A stretch of 8,640 nt of DNA from Kiritimatiellales bacterium. Lineage in GTDB: Bacteria; Verrucomicrobiota; Kiritimatiellia; Kiritimatiellales; Pontiellaceae. Below the pieces are notes generated by a model that was not told the origin of the DNA, did no database searches, and saw only the letters and a program-made list of their open reading frames with translations. This document shows positions 1 to 4,862 of the stretch, in pieces. Numbering within the stretch: position 1 is the first letter of the stretch; each line of letters opens with the position of its first letter. The translations under genes were made by a program, and so were the position numbers. The stretch covers positions 1-8,640 of the forward strand of contig JAIPIO010000170.1 of assembly GCA_021734595.1 (NCBI GenBank), written 5' to 3'.

Positions 1-726
1 GGTTTCAGCATCTACAGCAGCCGCCGGATCGAGGGTGTGACCCTAGTGGGGGCGTGGCACGGAAACTGTGACGGCCCGGATTATTCGGACAATTCCGTGT
101 TGCAGAACTGTTTTTTCATGTCGCATGACGACAGCTTAAAAATCAACCACAACACCAAGGCAAAGCACATTGTCCTTTGGCAGGCCACCAACGCCCATGC
201 CCTGATGGTGAAGGAAACCTACCGTTCGGATACGGAAATGGCCGACAGTGTGGTGGAGGATATCGACATCATTACCTATTTCAAGGATCCGAACATCGGC
301 CGGGGTGAGTGGCCCCGATTGGGCATGGGGGCCATCGCCTGTGTCACGGCGGTGCCTTATACCATCCGCAACTTTACCTTCCGGGACATTCGCATTGAGT
401 CGCCCTATCTCTACCGCGTCTTCAATATCTACAACCTGAATACCCCCGAGGTGAGCCCGGGTTGGTTTATGCCGACCACGGAAGAGAGCCATTCGCGGAT
501 TGATGGAATGCACTTTGAAAACATTACCGTCACGTCGCCGGTTATGGCCTACCGCTCGCAACTGGGTTCTGGTTACGGCAACTCGGTCTCCAACCTGACG
601 TTCAAGAACATCAGCATCAACGGCACCTGGATCACCGAGGACAACAAAGATGAATTCTTTGACATTCAAAAAGACAGAATCGATGGTCTGTCATTCGAAT
701 GCGATTCCGTGAGCGCAGGGAAATAG
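1..726 (+). CDS. Right-handed beta-helix glycoside hydrolase, GH49/GH28-like (5' truncated by window)
   Basis: Frame 1 is open from the first base to the TAG at 724-726, giving 241 visible residues of the C-terminal half of a larger protein; the start lies before the window. Seen: short beta-strand repeats with Asn and aromatic residues stacked as in parallel beta-helices (NFTFRDIRIESP, MHFENITVTSP, NLTFKNISING). A catalytic-looking Asp pattern is also present: NCDG with Asp24 of the visible part, then HDDSLKI with Asp43-Asp44. Family knowledge: GH49 dextranase and isopullulanase use an Asp followed 19 residues later by an Asp pair, followed by a V-W-x-A-T/N-N stretch; here the spacing is 19 and LWQATNAHA follows. 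GH28 polygalacturonases have a related triad but also a GHG and an RIK motif, which I do not see. Inference: a secreted polysaccharide hydrolase acting early in the pathway. Substrate unknown; GH28 or another beta-helix family remains possible. Confidence 0.7.
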   Translation, partial: GFSIYSSRRIEGVTLVGAWHGNCDGPDYSDNSVLQNCFFMSHDDSLKINHNTKAKHIVLWQATNAHALMVKETYRSDTEMADSVVEDIDIITYFKDPNIGRGEWPRLGMGAIACVTAVPYTIRNFTFRDIRIESPYLYRVFNIYNLNTPEVSPGWFMPTTEESHSRIDGMHFENITVTSPVMAYRSQLGSGYGNSVSNLTFKNISINGTWITEDNKDEFFDIQKDRIDGLSFECDSVSAGK

Positions 727-730
727 GCAT

Positions 731-760
731 TAAAGAAAAGCTGGGAGAAGATTTTCTTTA
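731..760. repeat. AT-rich inverted repeat between the beta-helix gene and the GH127 gene
   Basis: The 9 bases at 731-739 (TAAAGAAAA) are the exact reverse complement of 752-760 (TTTTCTTTA), leaving a 12-base loop. It begins 4 bases after the upstream stop codon, where a transcript end or processing hairpin could sit. The stem has only one G-C pair and no clear U-tract, so it would be a weak terminator at best; it may be an attenuator or chance. Confidence 0.3.
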
Positions 761-776
761 TTTGGAATGTATCAGC

Positions 777-786
777 GGAGGGAGGG
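777..786 (+). promoter_or_regulatory. Ribosome binding site of the GH127 gene
   Basis: Purine-rich GGAGGGAGGG sits directly before the ATG at 788. The GGAGG at 777-781 is 6 bases from that ATG, an ideal distance. This decides the start: an in-frame ATG at 767 lies upstream of this site, would add 7 residues and would spoil the signal peptide. Confidence 0.75.
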
Positions 787-787
787 A

Positions 788-2815
788 ATGAAGAAGGCAG
801 TAATAATTGTTGGAATGATCGCGTTGGCAGGAGTGGCGAGTGCGCACGAGGCTTGTCTGGTGGATATGAACAAGAGCCCGGAAGCGAAGCTGCGTCCGGT
901 TCCCTTCGACTCGGTCAGCTGGACGGATGGCTTCTGGGCGGAACGCTACGTCCAAACCAGCAAGGTTTCGCTGCACCGCCTGTGGGAACTGGCAGCCGAT
1001 CCGGAAATGGGGCATGTACTCGACAATTTTCGCGCCGCCGCAACGGGGAAAGGCGCGCATGCCGGTACCAACTGGCAGGATGCCTGGCTCTATAAATGGG
1101 TCGAGGCCGCCGCCAGTGTCTATGCCAAGACGGAAGATCCGTGGATCATGGAACGCATGGATGAAGCCATTGCGCTGATTGCCGCGGCTCAGGAGGACGA
1201 TGGATACATCTCCACGCAGATCACCGCGAAAAAAAAGCCGCGCTTTACGGAACCGCGCGAGCACGAAGTCTACAACATGGGCCATCTGTTGACGGCGGCT
1301 TGCATCCATCAACGCATGACCGGAAAAGATTCGCTGATGCAGGCCGCGGTTCGAACGGCCGATTTTCTGTGCGAGAACCTGGGCGAAAAGGTGTGGCCTT
1401 CCTATGCCCACAATCCCTCGGCCATCATGGGGCTGGTGGAAATGTACCGGCAAACCGGTAAAAAGAAATATCTCGACTGCGCCAAGCTGATTGTCGACAG
1501 CCGCGGGAAAAAGCCGAAGATGGGCGGGGTTTTCAGCAAAGGCCCCGGCATTATCGGAACCGACCTTATTCAGGATCGCGTGCCGTTGCGCAAGGCGAAG
1601 GAAGTTGTGGGGCATAATGTTTTCTTTACCTACCTTTTCGCGGGTGCCACCGATGTCTACATGGAAACCGGCGACAAGACGCTGCTGCCGCCGTTGGAAC
1701 GCATGTGGAACGACTTGGTGCAGCATAAAATATGCATCAACGGCGGGGTGAGCCCGATGGGTCGGGGATTGTCGCTCGGCGGCGACCCGGTGGTCGAGGC
1801 CGTTGGCGCCTCCTACAACCTCCCCTCCGCCGATTCCTACAACGAGACCTGCGGACAGATCGGCAACTTTATGTGGAACTACCGCATGCTGGCCATTTCC
1901 GGCGACGCGAAATACGCGGATATCATGGAGCTGGAACTCTATAACGGCTTCCTCGCCGGCATTGGCCTCGACGGCGAAAGCTGGTTCTACCGCAACTCCC
2001 TGCGTTTGCAGGAAGATTACACCGAGCTTTTGGGCGGGCACAACTTCCTGCCCGAGCGCGTTCTTCCGGGGCGCAAGCGCATCTGTTGTCCGACCAACCT
2101 GCTGCGCACGCTGGCCCAGCTGCATGCCTATCTCTACAGCGTCGACGACGCCGGCCTGTGGGTGCATCACTACGGAGGTAATACCTTCGAAGGAAAACTG
2201 GCCGATGGCAGCGTGCTGAAACTGACGCAGCAGACCGCCTATCCGTGGAGCGGGAAAGTCGTTCTGAAGATGGATGCCGTGGCATCGGCCAGGCCGTTCG
2301 CGGTGCGCGTCCGCATTCCGGGCTGGGCTAAAGGTGCTTCTGTAACCGTTAACGGAACGCCGGTCGCAAACACACCGAAGGCCGGAGCATATTGCTTCAT
2401 GAAACGGAAGTGGGCCGCGGGCGACCGCATCGAACTGGATCTGCCGATGCAACCGCGCCTGATGACCGCCCATCCGAAGGCGGAGCAGCTGCGCAACCAG
2501 GTGGCGGTCATGCAGGGACCACTGCTTTATTGCGTGGAATCAAAGGATTTGCCGGAAGGGAAGGCTATGGACAATGTTTGCATTCCTGCCGATATCGTCT
2601 TGAAAACGGCGCCGGCTTCGGACCTGCCGTTTGGTATCCAGGTTCTGGAGGGCCATGCGCTCTATCGCGATGCGAAATCCTGGGAGGGCGAACTGTATCG
2701 TCCACTGGGTGCGGCGGCCTTGACCGACCTGCCGATCCGCATGATTCCCTACTTTGCCTGGGCCAACCGCGGTCCCGGCGGCATGACCGCCTGGCTGCCG
2801 CTCAGCATCCGCTGA
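788..2815 (+). CDS. Secreted GH127/GH146-superfamily glycosidase (DUF1680, beta-L-arabinofuranosidase-like)
   Basis: 675 residues from the ATG behind a strong Shine-Dalgarno. Residues 1-19 are a signal peptide (Lys-Lys, hydrophobic core, ASA cleavage before His20). The body is the DUF1680 fold: an (alpha/alpha)6 barrel to about residue 450, then beta-sandwich domains (VRIPGWAKGASVTVNG). Family knowledge: Bifidobacterium HypBA1 (GH127) uses a general acid Glu322, a zinc site Glu338/Cys340/Cys417/Cys418 and Cys417 as nucleophile. Seen here: SYNETC gives Glu353 and Cys355, RICCPTN gives Cys433 and Cys434, and Glu337 lies exactly 16 residues before Glu353, as in HypBA1. The zinc and thiol machinery is therefore intact. 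Inference: a retaining exo-furanosidase releasing beta-L-arabinofuranose or a related sugar; members of GH127 also act on aceric acid or anhydro-galactose, so the sugar is not settled. It lies 61 bp after the beta-helix gene and 270 bp before the sulfatase. Confidence 0.9.
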   Translation: MKKAVIIVGMIALAGVASAHEACLVDMNKSPEAKLRPVPFDSVSWTDGFWAERYVQTSKVSLHRLWELAADPEMGHVLDNFRAAATGKGAHAGTNWQDAWLYKWVEAAASVYAKTEDPWIMERMDEAIALIAAAQEDDGYISTQITAKKKPRFTEPREHEVYNMGHLLTAACIHQRMTGKDSLMQAAVRTADFLCENLGEKVWPSYAHNPSAIMGLVEMYRQTGKKKYLDCAKLIVDSRGKKPKMGGVFSKGPGIIGTDLIQDRVPLRKAKEVVGHNVFFTYLFAGATDVYMETGDKTLLPPLERMWNDLVQHKICINGGVSPMGRGLSLGGDPVVEAVGASYNLPSADSYNETCGQIGNFMWNYRMLAISGDAKYADIMELELYNGFLAGIGLDGESWFYRNSLRLQEDYTELLGGHNFLPERVLPGRKRICCPTNLLRTLAQLHAYLYSVDDAGLWVHHYGGNTFEGKLADGSVLKLTQQTAYPWSGKVVLKMDAVASARPFAVRVRIPGWAKGASVTVNGTPVANTPKAGAYCFMKRKWAAGDRIELDLPMQPRLMTAHPKAEQLRNQVAVMQGPLLYCVESKDLPEGKAMDNVCIPADIVLKTAPASDLPFGIQVLEGHALYRDAKSWEGELYRPLGAAALTDLPIRMIPYFAWANRGPGGMTAWLPLSIR

Positions 2816-2828
2816 TTTTACAACCGCG

Positions 2829-2849
2829 GAACACACTGAACACACGGAA
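2829..2849. repeat. Short 9-bp-period tandem repeat
   Basis: GAACACAC occurs at 2829-2836 and again at 2838-2845, nine bases apart, and a third unit begins with GAA at 2847. It starts 13 bases after the GH127 stop codon. It resembles the degenerate ACCGCGGA/ACACGGA-type dispersed repeats seen between genes in several bacterial phyla, but it is too short here to be sure. Confidence 0.3.
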
Positions 2850-2900
2850 GTCTGGCGGAATATTTTTATGAACCGCTGATCAATACAGAACAAAAAAACA

Positions 2901-2923
2901 CCTCAACCCCTATGGGGTTGTGG
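2901..2923 (-). terminator. GC hairpin next to an A7 run (terminator-like for leftward transcription)
   Basis: CAACCCC (2904-2910) pairs with GGGGTTG (2914-2920) across a 3-base loop, and CC/GG extend the stem past one mismatch. On the + strand nothing T-rich follows. On the - strand the hairpin is followed after five bases by seven Ts (complement of 2892-2898), as in an intrinsic terminator. No - strand gene is visible to the right, so it might only stop antisense transcription toward the GH127 gene, or be a structured element without terminator function. Confidence 0.3.
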
Positions 2924-2941
2924 AACGTACCTGTGATGAGG

Positions 2942-2977
2942 TTCCAACCATTGGAAATGGTTTTCCAATGGTTGGAA
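2942..2977. repeat. Two head-to-head 15-bp palindromic motifs (candidate operator pair)
   Basis: TTCCAACCATTGGAA (2942-2956) and its exact reverse complement TTCCAATGGTTGGAA (2963-2977) have centres 21 bp apart. Together they form a perfect 16-bp inverted repeat (2942-2957 against 2962-2977) with a TGGT loop, and each 15-mer is itself a palindrome with 6-bp arms and a 3-base spacer. They lie 109-144 bases before the sulfatase start. The same motif recurs seven times inside the two GH2 genes. The 21-bp spacing is two helical turns, fitting two dimers on one DNA face. An intrinsic terminator is unlikely because no T-run follows. Regulatory role is inference. Confidence 0.7.
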
Positions 2978-3074
2978 ACGTGGCGTGGCGAATGCAGTAT
3001 CCACCATATCAATTGTAAAATCCGCAATTTTGTTTTTGCGCAGTTTGTGGGATATTCACTCACAATTAATCGAT

Positions 3075-3080
3075 AAAGGA
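3075..3080 (+). promoter_or_regulatory. Ribosome binding site of the sulfatase gene
   Basis: AAAGGA lies 5 bases before the ATG at 3086. It is a modest but well-placed Shine-Dalgarno and supports this start, which also gives a proper signal peptide. Confidence 0.55.
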
Positions 3081-3085
3081 ATCCT

Positions 3086-4846
3086 ATGCTGTCTATCAGA
3101 TTCAAGCTGCCGGTTGTTGCAAGTATTGTTGTTTGCCTGTCGGTTGTGTTTCAGACTCTTGCAACGGATAAACCGAATGTCATCCTGATTGTCTGCGACG
3201 ACCTCAACGACTATGTCGAATCGTTTGGCGGGCATCCGCAGGTAAAAACGCCCAATATGAAGCGTTTGGCGGAGGGCGGGGTCTCGTTCAAGCAGGCGCA
3301 CTGCACGGTTCCGGTCTGCAATCCTTCCCGCGCCAGTTTCCTGACCGGGCTCTATCCGCATACCTCTGGATGTTACGGGTTTGAGCACTGGGACAGCTAC
3401 GAGGTGCTGAAAAACTCGCGCACCCTGATGGATCATTTCCGCAAGAACGGCTACCACTCGCTGGGAACCGGCAAGCTGATGCATAACCGGGGCGAAAAGG
3501 AATGGAGCGAATTCGGCAATCCTTCCGATTACGGGCCGTTTGCCTATGACGGTGGCGAGGCGAATGTTGCGCATCCCGATATCAAGCCTCCCTTCCGCGA
3601 CGACTTTGGCGCGATTGATGGATCGTTTGGGCCGCTCTTCAAGCTCAGTGGGCGTGTGTCGGAAAAAACAGGCAAGCCGTTTATCTGGCGCACGGGCAAC
3701 TGGAAAAAACAGCGCGAGTTGAGATATGAATCCGAGGACGATCGCGATCCCACCGCCGATGAGCTCAACGGCCAATGGGCGGTTGAGCAGCTGCAGAAGT
3801 TTGCCTCGAAACCGAACGGGAAGCCGTTTTTCATGGGCGTTGGGTTTATTCGCCCGCACACGCCGCTGATCGTGCCGCAAAAATATTTCGACCGCTTCCC
3901 GTTGGAGACCATCCAGCTCCCCTTGATCAAGGAGGGCGATGCCGAAGACACCTTTAAGCACACCGTCACCTCCAAGGAAGACGACCGCAGTGGCGACCGC
4001 GGCACCAAGATCTACGACAGCCTGATCGCTTCGTTCGGCGGCGACCGTGAACTGGCGCTCAAAAAGTTTATCCAGGCCTATCTCGCAAGCGTTGCTTCCG
4101 TGGACGACCAGATTGGATTCATCCTCGATGCGGTTGACCATTCCCCGCTAAAAGACAACACGATAATTATTCTTACCAGCGACCATGGATGGGGCATGGG
4201 GGAAAAAGACTACCTGTATAAAAACTCCCTGTGGCAGGAGAGCACGCGCGTGCCCCTCGTTGTTCGCGCCCCCGGCATTTCGAAAGCCGGAGGATCCTCC
4301 GATCTTCCCGTTTCGCTCATCGACCTTTATCCGACGCTGATCGAGCTCTGCGGTCTGCCGTCCGATACCGTCAAGAATGACAAAGGGCGTCCGCTGGACG
4401 GCCATAGCCTGAAGCCGCTTTTGGTCGATCCGGTCAACGGAGAATGGGACGGCCCCGCCGCCGCGCTCACCGCGCTCTACAAATGGGCCAACGACTATGA
4501 CCCGGCAAAACAGAGCTATGCACTCCGCTTCAAGGACTGGCGCTACATCCGGTATGAAAACGGCAAGGAGGAACTCTACCACACGGCACAGGATCCGAAG
4601 GAGTGGACCAACCTTGCGCTGAACCCGGAGTATGCGACCCAGCTCGCATCCTTCCGCGAAAAGCTGCTGGCGCGCATTCCCGAATCCAAGCCGCGTCCGA
4701 AGCCGGCCAAAAATTCCGGGGAAGTCTGGAAGGATACCTATTTCAAGAAACATCCCGATGCGGACGCCAACCAGGACGGCAAACTGAGTTGGCCGGAATA
4801 CAATGTTCATAAAAAGGCGCTGGATGCCAAGAAGGCACAAAAATAG
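3086..4846 (+). CDS. Secreted S1 family sulfatase (iduronate-2-sulfatase-like) with C-terminal EF-hand
   Basis: 586 residues. Residues 1-26 form a signal peptide (short basic start, long hydrophobic core, cleavage likely after LA26). Mature protein begins with the S1 alkaline-phosphatase-like fold: DKPNVILIVCDDL provides metal ligands Asp38-Asp39. The sulfatase signature CNPSR (Cys78-Arg82) followed by ASFLTGLYPHTSG marks the cysteine that must be oxidised to formylglycine by a maturation enzyme not present in this window. TSDHG supplies further metal ligands Asp366-His367. The CDDLND, GGHPQVKTPNM and VCNPSRASFLTGL stretches resemble the iduronate-2-sulfatase group (S1_7 type). The C-terminus carries one EF-hand loop, Asp560 to Glu571 (DANQDGKLSWPE), with the canonical D-x-N-x-D-G-x-L-x-x-x-E ligands. 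Role: removal of ester sulfate from a polysaccharide or oligosaccharide outside the cytoplasm. The next GH2 gene starts 16 bases after its stop. Confidence 0.93.
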   Translation: MLSIRFKLPVVASIVVCLSVVFQTLATDKPNVILIVCDDLNDYVESFGGHPQVKTPNMKRLAEGGVSFKQAHCTVPVCNPSRASFLTGLYPHTSGCYGFEHWDSYEVLKNSRTLMDHFRKNGYHSLGTGKLMHNRGEKEWSEFGNPSDYGPFAYDGGEANVAHPDIKPPFRDDFGAIDGSFGPLFKLSGRVSEKTGKPFIWRTGNWKKQRELRYESEDDRDPTADELNGQWAVEQLQKFASKPNGKPFFMGVGFIRPHTPLIVPQKYFDRFPLETIQLPLIKEGDAEDTFKHTVTSKEDDRSGDRGTKIYDSLIASFGGDRELALKKFIQAYLASVASVDDQIGFILDAVDHSPLKDNTIIILTSDHGWGMGEKDYLYKNSLWQESTRVPLVVRAPGISKAGGSSDLPVSLIDLYPTLIELCGLPSDTVKNDKGRPLDGHSLKPLLVDPVNGEWDGPAAALTALYKWANDYDPAKQSYALRFKDWRYIRYENGKEELYHTAQDPKEWTNLALNPEYATQLASFREKLLARIPESKPRPKPAKNSGEVWKDTYFKKHPDADANQDGKLSWPEYNVHKKALDAKKAQK

Positions 4847-4847
4847 T

Positions 4848-4858
4848 AGGAGAGGAAG
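4848..4858 (+). promoter_or_regulatory. Ribosome binding site of the first GH2 gene
   Basis: AGGAGAGGAAG precedes the ATG at 4863 by 4 bases. It selects this start over an in-frame ATG at 4803, which would overlap the sulfatase by 44 bases, has no comparable site and would bury the signal peptide behind 20 charged residues. Confidence 0.75.
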
Positions 4859-4862
4859 CATT

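Larger units (their letters stand above)
2816..3085. other. Intergenic region upstream of the sulfatase/GH2 gene set
   Basis: These 270 bases carry no convincing gene. From left to right they hold a weak 9-bp tandem repeat (2829-2849), a 7-bp GC hairpin beside an A7 run (2892-2923), the pair of 15-bp palindromes (2942-2977) and an AT-rich stretch before the sulfatase start. A promoter for the downstream operon probably lies here. The best sigma70-like pair I can find is TTGTTT (3030-3035) and TATTCA (3053-3058) with a 17-base spacer; each hexamer matches the consensus at only three positions, so I do not list it as a promoter. The palindromes would lie upstream of any such promoter. Confidence 0.6.

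Noticed and set aside
767..790. Earlier in-frame ATG at 767 for the GH127 gene
   Set aside because: It lies before the GGAGGGAGGG site and would put MYQRREG ahead of the signal peptide; the ATG at 788 fits both.
758..2473. Long open frame of 571 codons on the - strand inside the GH127 gene
   Set aside because: It is fully antisense to a gene with a complete GH127 active-site set, its translation is rich in His/Arg/Gly without domain patterns, and it has no start context. It is a by-product of GC-rich codon third positions.
3030..3058. Sigma70-like promoter TTGTTT-17-TATTCA before the sulfatase gene
   Set aside because: Each hexamer matches only three of six consensus positions, which is common by chance in AT-rich intergenic DNA; promoter rules for this lineage are not known to me.
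3056..4141. Open frame of 361 codons on the - strand inside the sulfatase gene
   Set aside because: It is antisense to a clear S1 sulfatase with signature motifs, and its composition is typical of shadow frames.
4289..4300. GGAGGATCCTCC palindrome within the sulfatase gene
   Set aside because: It is a single 12-bp perfect palindrome in coding DNA, unrelated to the repeated motif and not found elsewhere in the window; it is probably chance.
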